Source: Brevinema andersonii (GTDB lineage Bacteria > Spirochaetota > DYKD01). From it: a stretch of 51,631 nucleotides of DNA. The stretch is from assembly GCA_020722765.1 (NCBI GenBank), contig DYKD01000016.1:1-51631 (forward strand), written 5' to 3'. Below are positions 7,796 through 16,853 of this stretch, in pieces. Position 1 is the first letter of the stretch; each line of letters opens with the position of its first letter. Below the pieces are notes generated by a model. That model was not told where the DNA came from, did not search any database, and saw only the letters and a program-made list of their open reading frames with translations. The translations under genes were made by a program, and so were the position numbers.

Positions 7796-10300
7796 CTATC
7801 TTTTAAGCATTTCCATGTAGTCTTTCATTTCCTGAGGGACACCATCAGGATCTTTCTCATATTTCTTGAATTTGATTTCAACTTCCTTGATTCTTCTGTG
7901 CAGGACATTGTTATATTTTGTATCTATTTCCTCATAGATGGGTATTGATTTCAGTTTTTCGCGGACTTCTTTTGTGAAAGGGATGTAGCGGTAGAAGAGG
8001 TCTCGCAGAACCCTGTTCATTTTTGCTATGCCTTTGGATTCAAATTCGATATAAGTGAGATAATCTATAGCGAACCGTTCCCGGTTTGACCTGTAATTGC
8101 GGACATGCTCATCAATCTTCATTTTCGCTTCTTCAGAGAGGTTCGGATTTTTCTTGTAGAAATTGATGTAATCGAAATAGATTCCTGTTATGCCACCTTC
8201 AATGGGGTCTGCCCACTGTGGCCCTTTTTGCGTCTTGCAGATTTCCCATCTGAAACGGGCCAGCGCTAGAATAAGAGTCTTCCTCAGGTCACCGACAAAA
8301 AACTGGGGGATGGCGAACCGTGCTTTTGAACGTTTGTTGTTCGATTCCAGATCCTGCCACATCATTACACGTGATCCTGTCGTAGGAAGAATGATGAAAT
8401 CTGGAATCACTTCTGTTTCGATCAGCTCCACCCGGAACTTTGTTTTTACTATGACTTCACGGTTGAAGACAGTATAATCCAGTTTTCTTATGCTTTCAAC
8501 AACATCATCAATCTGCTGCCCATAAAGGAATGATTTGGAGGTTTCAAGCATCAATGTTTCATTGATGAGGATGGGGAGCGCTGTAGCCAAAGACTCGCTG
8601 CAGACCCTGGCGCAGGCATTGATCATCTGGTTTATTTCGAATTGCACCTTGTACCGTTTTATTTTTTCAGTGTCTGACCGTAACGCTTCCATTTCAGCAT
8701 AGGTTTTGGATTTTGCCTCTTCAAGAAGATGTTTCTCGAAAGTTAGTCCCATTTCAGTGATGCTAGGCACTTTCTCTTCGCTGTAAATCTTCTGGAGCCA
8801 GTCGTAAACATGATAAATGTCAATGAGCCCTTTGAAATCATCTCTTAATGAGAAAAGGGGAAGAGTGTTTTTTTCACTGAGCAGGGTCTCGTCCAGGAAA
8901 CCATACTTGAACATGAACTGCACTGGAAGAGGGATTGGTTGTCCATCCAGAGATTTCATGAAACAATGATAGTAGAGTGTCCAATAGCTTCTGGTGAGCT
9001 GGGCGCGAATCCTTCTTGCATCCGGGTTTGCATCCATTTTGTCTGGCAGTTTTTTGAACGCATTCAGGATCTTTGTAAGGTTGGCTTTTTCCTCTTCAGG
9101 CATGTCACTGTATTTTAGAATCTGGGAGAATGAGTTTTTCAGTTGGCTGAGCTGACTTCTGTTTTCTGAATATTCCATATCAGAGGAGCTTTGTACTGTT
9201 CCTGGTTCATCTTTAGTCTGAACAGGCTGCGCTACTCCTGAAGTGCCTATCTGTCCGAACAGGGTGGAGGCTCTGTTTACAAGGTCAGGAGCTGGCTGTA
9301 TGGCGATTTCCAGAGCTGTTTTCTGGAGCTCTGCGAATTTTCCTGAAAGGAGTTCTGTGACTTGCCTGTTGGACAGGAGAGAGCCTGTAAAATGTTTCCT
9401 GTCGAGGGAGAGCCAGAATGCAAGGATGCTGGATTTTTCTCCAATGATATGATTGATGTTTTCCAGTATGAATTTCTGATATTCAAAGAGGGATTGGAAA
9501 ATGCTGTTCAGAAGGATGGAACTGTTTTCTACTGGATACTTGAAAAGCATGGGCAACTGGCTCATCTGGGTGGAGAGGAGAGGCGCATCAATCTTCATGA
9601 AGTTGTAGAGGAATGTCAGAAGGTCGTAGTCAATGACAGTCTTTGTATCAATTAATTCATCCGCATAGTTTTTTTCAAGAGACTCCCCATGATCAGCTGT
9701 GAGAAAGCTGAAATCAGGTTGTCCTGGCATGCGACCACCGTTCTGTAAGAAGACCATGTGTTTGCTTTTGATGTTTTTCACAAGTTCCTTGAACTGGGGA
9801 TGTATATCCCTTTCAGATGTTTTTGAAAGGATTTCACCTGAAGCAATCATGAGATTGTCAAGGAGAATGAGTAATTGCTGGTATGTATTGTTGATGGTTG
9901 TCACTTTGTCTATGAGAAGGTTTGTCTTTCTCATCACGCTGCGTAGGATGTAAAGGGAAAGGTTGGAATTCGTTTTTGGAAGGTTTAAGAGCTGGTCTCT
10001 TGTAAAAGGATAGATTGAAATTTTTGATTCCTTAAGCGCACGAATGGTTACATATTCAGGGATTTTATTGATGAGGCTATACTCGCTGAAACAGTATTCC
10101 CCGGACAGTTCATAGACTTTGAGGCTGGATTTGATGATTTCATCTTCGTTCTTCCCTTCAGTGTCCCCTTCAGAGTAGAGGACTTCAAGTACTCCTGAAT
10201 GCAGGATATTCAATGAGTTGTAGCTGTTTCCTTGGATAGTGATGATTTCACCAGGTCTGATTGTGATTTCTTTCGATGTCTTCTGGTTGTCTAATGCCAT
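7796..10300 (-). CDS. large cyclic-nucleotide-binding-domain protein
   Basis: The protein has 834 residues. The N-terminus (about 10-115) is a cNMP-binding beta-barrel of the Crp/PKA type: an IRPGEIITIQGN opening, ILHSGVLEVL, then GEYCFSEYSLI near the phosphate-binding cassette. The classical FGE/RxA signature is degenerate and the domain carries an acidic insertion (EGDTEGKNEDE). No helix-turn-helix or catalytic domain follows. The remaining ~700 residues are helical and charged without a motif I recognise. It may be a sensor or scaffold. It is transcribed alone and divergently from the helicase gene. Similar long cNMP-domain proteins occur in spirochaetes, from memory. Confidence 0.75.
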   Translation of the reverse strand: MALDNQKTSKEITIRPGEIITIQGNSYNSLNILHSGVLEVLYSEGDTEGKNEDEIIKSSLKVYELSGEYCFSEYSLINKIPEYVTIRALKESKISIYPFTRDQLLNLPKTNSNLSLYILRSVMRKTNLLIDKVTTINNTYQQLLILLDNLMIASGEILSKTSERDIHPQFKELVKNIKSKHMVFLQNGGRMPGQPDFSFLTADHGESLEKNYADELIDTKTVIDYDLLTFLYNFMKIDAPLLSTQMSQLPMLFKYPVENSSILLNSIFQSLFEYQKFILENINHIIGEKSSILAFWLSLDRKHFTGSLLSNRQVTELLSGKFAELQKTALEIAIQPAPDLVNRASTLFGQIGTSGVAQPVQTKDEPGTVQSSSDMEYSENRSQLSQLKNSFSQILKYSDMPEEEKANLTKILNAFKKLPDKMDANPDARRIRAQLTRSYWTLYYHCFMKSLDGQPIPLPVQFMFKYGFLDETLLSEKNTLPLFSLRDDFKGLIDIYHVYDWLQKIYSEEKVPSITEMGLTFEKHLLEEAKSKTYAEMEALRSDTEKIKRYKVQFEINQMINACARVCSESLATALPILINETLMLETSKSFLYGQQIDDVVESIRKLDYTVFNREVIVKTKFRVELIETEVIPDFIILPTTGSRVMMWQDLESNNKRSKARFAIPQFFVGDLRKTLILALARFRWEICKTQKGPQWADPIEGGITGIYFDYINFYKKNPNLSEEAKMKIDEHVRNYRSNRERFAIDYLTYIEFESKGIAKMNRVLRDLFYRYIPFTKEVREKLKSIPIYEEIDTKYNNVLHRRIKEVEIKFKKYEKDPDGVPQEMKDYMEMLKR

Positions 10301-10329
10301 GGAACCCTTCTATTGAATAAAGTAGTAAA

Positions 10330-10358
10330 AACATACTCTTGTAACATTCAAAAGACAA
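10330..10358 (-). promoter_or_regulatory. possible promoter of the cNMP-domain gene
   Basis: On the minus strand TTGTCT (10358-10353) and TATGTT (10335-10330) are 17 bases apart, about 30 bases before the start codon. Both boxes are partial matches. Confidence 0.3.
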
Positions 10359-10412
10359 ATTTATTGAATTTAAAATTTTGATTTTTTGGTTTCCTCGGAC
10401 TTATCTTCCTTC

Positions 10413-12551
10413 ATGCCTGATTTTTCACTTTTAGCCAGACAGCTTAATGACAGACAGCTTGAAGCAGTCACAAATAATCAGTCTCCCATGCTTGTGCTTG
10501 CAGGTGCAGGAAGCGGCAAGACCCGTGTAATCACTTACAAAATCGCTTATCTTTTAATCCAAGGTATCGCACAGCCACGGGAAATCCTGGCCATCACGTT
10601 CACAAACAAGGCTGCTGAAGAGATGTCCAGAAGGGTAGTGAAGACACTGCAGGCAGACTTGAAATCCTTATGGGTAAAAACTTTTCATTCCTGCGCTCTT
10701 CTCATATTACGGTCGCACATTGAGGAACTTGGTTATTCCAAGGAATTCACGATCTATGACGAGATTGACAGGAAAAGGTTCATCAAGGAATGCCTGGAGC
10801 GGATCGGTTTGGACAAGGAGACTTATCCACCTGATGATATCATTACAAAGATAAGTCTCTGTAAGAGTACGTTGCGTGGGGAAGCTGCCATTTTTGATGA
10901 TGAGAACGAGATCAAGGCTTATCATCTTTATGAGGAATTGAAGAGGAAATTCAGCATCCTCGATTTTGACGATATACTGGAAAAATGCGTCCTGCTGTTC
11001 AAGAACAAACCTGAAATCAGGGAGAAATATAAACAGCGTTGGAGATTCATTCTTGTAGATGAGTACCAGGACGTGAATCCTCTCCAATATGAGTTCATCA
11101 GGTTGATTACAGACCGGTCAAGTTCGATCACTGTTGTAGGTGACGATGACCAGTCTATTTATGGCTGGAGAGGCGCCACACCTGAACACGTTTTCAAGTT
11201 TGAACATGATTTTGATAATGTGAAAATTGTTGTGCTCGACCAGAATTATAGGTCCACTGCCACGATCATTTCTGCGGCCTCCCACCTTATCGCGCACAAT
11301 GTCCACAGGAAACCCAAGAAACTTTGGACTGACAACGAGAAAGGCGAACCTATTGAACTTATTTCCGCATACAACGCTTTTCAAGAGGCTGATGCAGTCC
11401 TCCATAAGATCAAGTTGCTCAGAAAAGAGGGTGTTGCCTATAGTGACATGGCTGTGTTTTATAGGACAAACTACCAGTCCCAGATGTTGGAAAATGCACT
11501 TATCAAGAATAAGATACCGTATCAGATCATAGGTGGACTGAAGTTTTTTGAACGTGCTGAGATCAAGGATATCCTGGCTTACCTCAAGGTCCTGATCAAT
11601 CCGATGGATGATATCAACCTGAAACGGATTATCAATGTTCCACAGCGTGCCATCGGTGATACGTCTGTGAAGAAAGCAGCAGAAGAGGCTGTTGTCCAAG
11701 GATGTGCATTGTATCAGATCATTGCCAATCCTGGTGCTGAGCTGTTCAACAAAGGTCTTATCAAAAAGTTCCAGGATTTCTCAAAAATGATGGAGGAGTT
11801 CAGAAAGAAAAAAGAGATTTTCAATGTTGCAGAGATGGTCAAGTTTGTTGTGGAGCAGACGGGTTACATTGCCTATCTTGAGAAAAAACCTGTCATGGAG
11901 CGGGAAGGTCGGATCAGGAATGTGGAAGAGTTCATCCAACTTTTGGAACAGAAAGTGAAGGAGTCTCCTGATTTTTCATTGGAAGAGTATGTGGAAGAGT
12001 TATCCCTTTATACTGCAGTGGATGCCATGGATAATACGGAGGACAAGCTCAGCCTGATCACTTTGCACAATGCCAAAGGTTTGGAGTTTCCTGTCGTGTT
12101 CATCATTGGTCTGGAAGAGAATCTCCTGCCACACAGGAACTCTTTGGAAGAAGGGACAGTAGATGAGGAGCGCAGGCTTTTTTATGTCGGCGTGACGCGT
12201 GCGCGCAAGAAGCTTTTTCTTCTTCGTGCAACAGAACGGATGACGTATGGACAGCCTTCCAGCAATCCCCCTTCACGGTTCATCCAGGAACTTCCTGCTG
12301 ATCATATTCACGTTGTGGATCTTGTTTCAACAGTAGCAGCAAACCCGTATCCAAGAAGTGCAATTAGTTTTACGGCACCTGATGTGAATGCAGGTGGGTT
12401 CAGGAAGGGAGATATTGTCCGTCATCCGCAGTACGGTATTGGTTCCATAAGGAATATTTACGGAGAGGGAGATGATGCTGTGATTGTGACGAAATTTGAA
12501 GCTGGGGAGAAAAAGCTGATCAATAGGTTTTCGAAGCTGGAAAAGATATGA
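10413..12551 (+). CDS. pcrA: ATP-dependent DNA helicase PcrA/UvrD
   Basis: The protein has 712 residues from ATG 10413; a TTG at 10386 would add nine. Neither has a good ribosome-binding site, and ATG fits family N-termini (LNDRQLEAV). Superfamily 1 motifs run in order: Walker A GAGSGKT (31-37), DEYQD near 216-220, GDDDQSIYGWRGA, and the C-terminal VTRARK. The last ~50 residues (KGDIVRHPQYGIGSI onward) form the Tudor-like RNA-polymerase-binding tail of PcrA/UvrD. It acts 3'-5' in nucleotide excision repair and in clearing replication-transcription conflicts. Confidence 0.93.
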   Translation: MPDFSLLARQLNDRQLEAVTNNQSPMLVLAGAGSGKTRVITYKIAYLLIQGIAQPREILAITFTNKAAEEMSRRVVKTLQADLKSLWVKTFHSCALLILRSHIEELGYSKEFTIYDEIDRKRFIKECLERIGLDKETYPPDDIITKISLCKSTLRGEAAIFDDENEIKAYHLYEELKRKFSILDFDDILEKCVLLFKNKPEIREKYKQRWRFILVDEYQDVNPLQYEFIRLITDRSSSITVVGDDDQSIYGWRGATPEHVFKFEHDFDNVKIVVLDQNYRSTATIISAASHLIAHNVHRKPKKLWTDNEKGEPIELISAYNAFQEADAVLHKIKLLRKEGVAYSDMAVFYRTNYQSQMLENALIKNKIPYQIIGGLKFFERAEIKDILAYLKVLINPMDDINLKRIINVPQRAIGDTSVKKAAEEAVVQGCALYQIIANPGAELFNKGLIKKFQDFSKMMEEFRKKKEIFNVAEMVKFVVEQTGYIAYLEKKPVMEREGRIRNVEEFIQLLEQKVKESPDFSLEEYVEELSLYTAVDAMDNTEDKLSLITLHNAKGLEFPVVFIIGLEENLLPHRNSLEEGTVDEERRLFYVGVTRARKKLFLLRATERMTYGQPSSNPPSRFIQELPADHIHVVDLVSTVAANPYPRSAISFTAPDVNAGGFRKGDIVRHPQYGIGSIRNIYGEGDDAVIVTKFEAGEKKLINRFSKLEKI

Positions 12552-12573
12552 AAGGAACCGATGGATAAGCTTT

Positions 12574-13047
12574 TCATCTTTTAGTAAGATCATGAAAGAG
12601 TTCGATTTCTATGATCCGCTCATAATCATCAAATGATTTGCAACGGGCAAGTTTCTCAAGCTGTTTCCTCTTGCTGGGAAAAGAAGCACCAAGATATTGC
12701 CAGACTTCTTTATAAAAGGAGCCATCACTGTATCGAATCCAGAGAAGTGTGAGAAGAAGGCTTTCCTGAATAGGCTGTCCTGCCATCTACAATCACACAT
12801 TTGAAATGGACGCGCGGACATAACAACCGTTCCATCCTGTCAATAAGGATGGGGTGCTTGTCAAAATCTTTTCTGAAGTTGGGACCAGGTTCCTTGGCAT
12901 GAATCAGCCGTATCTGTACTCCCTCTTTCGCAAGTTCAGCAAGGACTTTGAGGAAAGAGACCATTCTTCTTCCATCATCAACATACATGTCCTTCAAGTC
13001 TGATGTGCCTAAATATCCCTGTCTGTTATGAATTCAGTTTTATCCAT
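12574..13047 (-). pseudogene. broken phospholipase-D-like (HKD) gene
   Basis: Pieces in more than one frame match a bacterial PLD-like protein. ATG 13047 opens MDKTEFITDRDI and stops. A shifted frame then gives SDLKDMYVDDGRRM, RLIHAKEPGPNF and the HKD motif HFKCVIVDGRTAYSG. After that the expected SANLTGAG and NFE segment is missing, and the frame shifts again to a tail ending at 12574. The remnants indicate at least two lesions: a deletion or frameshift after the first ~12 codons and a deletion after the catalytic motif. It is not expected to be active. Confidence 0.65.
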
Positions 13048-13144
13048 GATATATTTATCGGTAATAAATGCTGTTTTTATGTTGTCTCTATTGACAATTT
13101 GTGTATCGTTTGAAAGCCTGTGACATTTTATGATCATTGGAATT

Positions 13145-13173
13145 TTGACCTTGGATGTTTTAAACGTTATATT
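13145..13173 (+). promoter_or_regulatory. sigma70-type promoter of the SEC-C gene
   Basis: TTGACC (13145-13150) and TATATT (13168-13173) have an exact 17-base spacer, leaving a leader of about 48 bases before the SEC-C start codon. Confidence 0.55.
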
Positions 13174-13227
13174 GGATGGCAGATAAGGAAACCTAAGAAG
13201 TCGTAAACCTGGAATGAGGAGCAGTCA

Positions 13228-13587
13228 ATGGCAAAAGCAAAAGTTGATGTGAAAGAGACTAAAAAGACTGAAATCAAAGAGACCCAAAAGGCAGAACCAA
13301 AAGCTGAAGTCAAGGCCTTTGTCAAACCAGCGGACATCGGGCGGAATGACCCTTGCTATTGTGGTTCAGGCAAGAAGTATAAAAAATGTCATTGGCTTCA
13401 GGATGAGGAAGCTGAGCGAAAACTGAGTCTCCAAAAAGCTGAGATTGAAAAATCGCAGCAACCTGAAAAAGCGCCAGAGAAAACAGCCCATGAAAAGCAC
13501 GATAATCATAACAATTATGCGCCAGTGCGTCAGAACACAAATGCTGCTGCAAAGACACTCTTTAGACGTAAGATCGGAGACGGTTGA
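13228..13587 (+). CDS. SEC-C zinc-motif protein
   Basis: The protein has 119 residues. ATG 13228 has GAGGAG upstream. The centre carries the SEC-C motif GRNDPCYCGSGKKYKKCH, with C43, C45, C54 and H55 binding zinc as in the SecA C-terminus. The first ~30 residues (KETKKTEIKETQKAEPKAE) and the tail (rich in E, K, N, H) are charged and low-complexity, so the zinc knob is the only folded part. SecA uses this motif to bind SecB and ribosomes, so this small protein may contact ribosomes or the Sec pathway (inference). Confidence 0.8.
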   Translation: MAKAKVDVKETKKTEIKETQKAEPKAEVKAFVKPADIGRNDPCYCGSGKKYKKCHWLQDEEAERKLSLQKAEIEKSQQPEKAPEKTAHEKHDNHNNYAPVRQNTNAAAKTLFRRKIGDG

Positions 13588-13620
13588 AATTTCTTGACAA
13601 TGGGAAACGTCTAGGCTGAT

Positions 13621-14355
13621 ATGCAAATTCCGTCACATCTGCTCAATGAACATTATAACGACAGGTATTTCGATGTCGTGAATGCTGTTGAAGAAGCCCG
13701 CCATATCTATTTTCAAGGTAACCGGCTTCTGGAAAGGCTTCCTGAAAAATCTGCGAAGAATGAAGTGTTTCACATCGGTGAACTGGGGTTCGGCCCTGGA
13801 CGCATTGTCGCTGCTTTATGGGCTTTTCTAGAAACAAACAAACTGAAAAAATTGGACATCCATTTTCACTCTGTAGAATTGTATCCAGTCAGTCTGCAAC
13901 GTATGGGATTACTGCTTGATGATTTCCGTCCCCAGATCGGAAATGAGATTGATGGTCTCCTCTCCGTTTACGCGAAGTTGGATCTGAAGAAAACTGGTCT
14001 GCAAAGAGTGGAACTTCAAAAGTCATTTGGCACTTTTATCCTTGATCTCTGGTTCGGGGAAGCTCTGGAAATGCTCGAAGTGTTGGAGTCCCCTTGTGAT
14101 GCCTGGTTCTTGGATGGCCATGGTCCAAAAAAAAATCCTGAGATCTGGCGTCCTGAAATCATTACAATGCTTGGGAAAAAAACGGATCTTGGAGGAACTG
14201 TCGCGACCTTCACAGTAGCTGGGGATTTGCGGCGTGGTCTTGTCAATGCCGGATTTTCTGTGAGTCGCGTGCCCGGGTTTGGTGGAAAGAATGTCGTATT
14301 GAACGCAGAAAAAGTTTCCATGGATGGCGTTGGAGAAGACAAGGGAAAGATTTGA
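13621..14355 (+). CDS. mnmD: MnmD-like tRNA methyltransferase
   Basis: The protein has 244 residues and is a stand-alone version of the methyltransferase half of MnmC, which converts nm5s2U34 to mnm5s2U34 in tRNA using SAM. The motifs are SAM site ELGFGPGR, catalytic-region DAWFLDGHGPKKNPEIW and C-terminal GDLRRGLVNAGF followed by VPGFGGK. The MnmC norm is ELGFGTG, so P replaces T here. The HYNDRYFD near the N-terminus is also typical. Its 3' end overlaps the next ORF by 32 bases. The MnmC oxidase half is not in this window. Confidence 0.85.
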   Translation: MQIPSHLLNEHYNDRYFDVVNAVEEARHIYFQGNRLLERLPEKSAKNEVFHIGELGFGPGRIVAALWAFLETNKLKKLDIHFHSVELYPVSLQRMGLLLDDFRPQIGNEIDGLLSVYAKLDLKKTGLQRVELQKSFGTFILDLWFGEALEMLEVLESPCDAWFLDGHGPKKNPEIWRPEIITMLGKKTDLGGTVATFTVAGDLRRGLVNAGFSVSRVPGFGGKNVVLNAEKVSMDGVGEDKGKI

Positions 14356-14671
14356 TACGACAAGATTTTACAAAACGGTGCCGGGTCTCACGGAATTGGT
14401 TTGTTCAAACAAGATTTATTTTGAGAATGATGCTGGGAAAACCTTGAACCTGAAGGCTTTCATGGATGATGAGTCAGTGCTTGAAAAAGCCACTTTCTCG
14501 CCTGGTGAAACAGCAGAAGTGACTGTCAAAAAGGGGTCTTTCAAAGCTACAGCCACGGGTTCCAATTATAACCACTCTGTAGAAAATACTTTTAATGGGT
14601 GTGGAACGTTCTTGGTTGAATTCGACCCAGATGGGGTGAATATGTGGAAGAGGATCTCTTCCGGGTATTGA
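14324..14671 (+). CDS. small protein of unknown function
   Basis: The ORF has 115 codons and overlaps the end of mnmD by 32 bases. No Shine-Dalgarno is visible, and no better in-frame start exists before residue ~19. The predicted product is beta-rich and polar, with GKTLNLKAFMDDES, FSPGETAEVTVKKGSF and NGCGTFLVEFD. No signal peptide or membrane segment is present. I do not recognise a family. A weak hairpin follows the stop. Confidence 0.5.
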   Translation: MALEKTRERFDTTRFYKTVPGLTELVCSNKIYFENDAGKTLNLKAFMDDESVLEKATFSPGETAEVTVKKGSFKATATGSNYNHSVENTFNGCGTFLVEFDPDGVNMWKRISSGY

Positions 14672-14674
14672 CGC

Positions 14675-14710
14675 TGGTTTCATAGTCTCAGAAAACCATC
14701 ATCTATTTTT
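14675..14710 (+). terminator. weak intrinsic terminator
   Basis: TGGTTT (14675-14680) pairs with AAACCA (14693-14698) and is followed by a T-rich run. The stem is short and A/T-rich. Confidence 0.3.
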
Positions 14711-14720
14711 TAAAAAAAAA

Positions 14721-14749
14721 TTGACATTTCATATGTCATTTGTTATATT
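14721..14749 (+). promoter_or_regulatory. strong sigma70-type promoter of tRNA-Gly
   Basis: A perfect TTGACA (14721-14726), a 17-base spacer and TATATT (14744-14749) place the start about 8 bases before the tRNA. An A-tract just upstream resembles an UP element. With no terminator after the tRNA, it probably also serves tig and downstream genes. Confidence 0.7.
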
Positions 14750-14764
14750 TTCGTCCGTTGTTTT

Positions 14765-14837
<73 letters not shown>

Positions 14838-14906
14838 CATGAGGGCCGGAAGGCCATCTTGCAGTCGTCTCTATTTCATAATTTACCCCTGCGAAAAGGA
14901 TTCATA

Positions 14907-16247
14907 ATGGATGTTAAGTCAAATGTTGTAAGAAAAGAGAATGCTCATGTAGAAATAAATATGGAAATTCCTGTTGAGCTTTTACAAGACGGTTATAACC
15001 AGGAACTTGCCAAATTTCAGAAAAACTACAAGATGCCTGGATTCAGACCCGGGAAAGTTCCTTTGGGAATGATTGAAAAAAAATATAAAGGCAGTATAGA
15101 AGCTGAAGCTATTGAAACAATTATTTCAAAAGCTTACAGCAAAACCCTTTATGAGAACAGGCTATCCCCCTTTACACGGCCTGAATTTAGTAAATTTGAT
15201 ATTGATTTTACAAAACCGCTCAATCTTACTGTGAAGTTTGACACTTATCCTTTTTTGGAACTGAAGGAGTACAAGGATTTGTCTGTTGCCAAGGACAGCA
15301 TAAAGGTTTCTGACGACGATGTTGAACATGCTTTGAAACATGTCCAACAGGAAAATGCGGAACTCGTCCCCCGCACAGAAGGAATAAAACCTGATGATAT
15401 GGCAGTCTTGGACCTGGTCGGATTCAAGGATGGCGTAGAAGATCCTGAATTAAAACTGAATAATCAGAGATTCGAAGTCAAGAAAGGGCTGATGCCTGAT
15501 GACCTGTACAAAGGCCTTCTGGGTATGAAAAAAGATGAAGAGAAGGAAATTGCAGTCAAATATCCCAATGACTATCATTCTAAAAAGATTGCAGGCCAGA
15601 AAATTGATTTCAAAGTCAAAGTAAATGATGTCCTCGAAAAAAAACTTCCTGAACTGAATGATGAGTTTGTTAAGGATTTGGGAACGTTTCAGACTTTGGA
15701 AGAGATGAAAGCTGATTTACGTAAAAAACTGGAAGAAGACGCAACAAACAAGGCGAATTTTCAATATGATAGCTCAATTCTTGAGGCTATCGCGGCAAAA
15801 GGTGAGTATGGGATTCCGGATTCTTACATTAATGAGAAAATTGAAGAACAGATGAAGAGTATTAAGGACCAACTTAAATGGCGCAATATGAGTTTGGAAG
15901 AATATTTCGAACAGCAGAAGACTACCGAAGCGAAGGTCAAGGCAGATTATAAGGAGCATCTGATAAAAGATATCAAGAAGAGCCTTGCATGGTTGGAAGT
16001 TGCTCGGAAGGAATCAATCAAAGTGGGGCAGGAAGATTTTGATGCGCATATAAGGATCTTGGCGGAAAAGTATAAGCTGACAGAAGATAAAATTAGGGAA
16101 TATTACAGCAAGGACGATAAACGGGAGAATATCATGAATGAGCTCCTGTTTACAAAAACTATGGAGTTTCTCAGGACAGTTACAAAGGAGAAGAAAGGCA
16201 AGCAACTGAAATATTCGGAAATACAAAATCATGGCGAGGAAGGATAA
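14907..16247 (+). CDS. tig: trigger factor
   Basis: The protein has 446 residues. ATG 14907 is preceded by AAAAGGA; an in-frame ATG at 14796 lies inside the tRNA and is rejected. The N-terminal ribosome-docking signature is GFRPGKVPLGMIEKKYKG, the middle has a divergent FKBP-like PPIase domain, and a long helical C-terminal arm is rich in charged residues. It is a ribosome-bound chaperone for nascent chains. It heads the tig-clpP-clpX-lon protein quality-control block, with the clpP start three bases downstream. Confidence 0.95.
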   Translation: MDVKSNVVRKENAHVEINMEIPVELLQDGYNQELAKFQKNYKMPGFRPGKVPLGMIEKKYKGSIEAEAIETIISKAYSKTLYENRLSPFTRPEFSKFDIDFTKPLNLTVKFDTYPFLELKEYKDLSVAKDSIKVSDDDVEHALKHVQQENAELVPRTEGIKPDDMAVLDLVGFKDGVEDPELKLNNQRFEVKKGLMPDDLYKGLLGMKKDEEKEIAVKYPNDYHSKKIAGQKIDFKVKVNDVLEKKLPELNDEFVKDLGTFQTLEEMKADLRKKLEEDATNKANFQYDSSILEAIAAKGEYGIPDSYINEKIEEQMKSIKDQLKWRNMSLEEYFEQQKTTEAKVKADYKEHLIKDIKKSLAWLEVARKESIKVGQEDFDAHIRILAEKYKLTEDKIREYYSKDDKRENIMNELLFTKTMEFLRTVTKEKKGKQLKYSEIQNHGEEG

Positions 16248-16250
16248 TAT

Positions 16251-16838
16251 ATGATGATTCCTTATGTCATAGAGCAGAGCGGTCAGTCTGAACGTGCGTA
16301 TGATATCTATTCAAGGCTTCTCAAGGACAGGGTCATCTTTCTTGGTGAAGAGATTGATAATCACCTGGCTAATCTTGTTACAGCTCAGCTTCTTTTTTTG
16401 GAAGCCGAAGATCCTGAAAGAGATATTTACCTTTATATAAACTCTCCTGGTGGAGTGATTTCTGACGGGATGGCTATTTATGACACTATGCAATACATCC
16501 GAGCGGATGTGAGCACAATCTGTATAGGGCAGGCTTCTTCCATGGGTGCTCTTCTCCTGACTGCTGGTGCCAAAGGCAAACGTATGGCTCTTCCCAATGC
16601 ACGTATCATGATTCATCAGCCTCTCGGCGGTATGCAAGGTCAGGCAACAGATATTGAGATCCATTCCAAAGAAATCCTCAGGCTTAAGGATGATCTGAAC
16701 AGGATCATTGCCAAACATACCGGACAGAAAATTGACAAGGTGAGGAAAGATACTGAACGGGATTTTTTTATGTCTGCTGAAGATGCTGTTCACTATGGTC
16801 TGGTAGATAAGGTAATAGAAAAAAAAGAAAAGATCTGA
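16251..16838 (+). CDS. clpP: ATP-dependent Clp protease proteolytic subunit
   Basis: The protein has 195 residues. The catalytic triad is intact and at classical numbering: Ser97 in GQASSMGA, His122 in MIHQPLGG and Asp171. AGGAAGGA precedes tandem ATG codons at 16251 and 16254, either of which could start. It forms the tetradecameric chamber loaded by ClpX, encoded 15 bases downstream. There is no long propeptide. Confidence 0.96.
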   Translation: MMIPYVIEQSGQSERAYDIYSRLLKDRVIFLGEEIDNHLANLVTAQLLFLEAEDPERDIYLYINSPGGVISDGMAIYDTMQYIRADVSTICIGQASSMGALLLTAGAKGKRMALPNARIMIHQPLGGMQGQATDIEIHSKEILRLKDDLNRIIAKHTGQKIDKVRKDTERDFFMSAEDAVHYGLVDKVIEKKEKI

Positions 16839-16853
16839 TCCGGGAGTATTAAA

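Noticed and set aside
11118-11699. 193-codon minus-strand ORF inside pcrA
   Set aside because: Antisense shadow of helicase motifs with a Phe/Leu/Asp-rich composition typical of reverse-frame reading.
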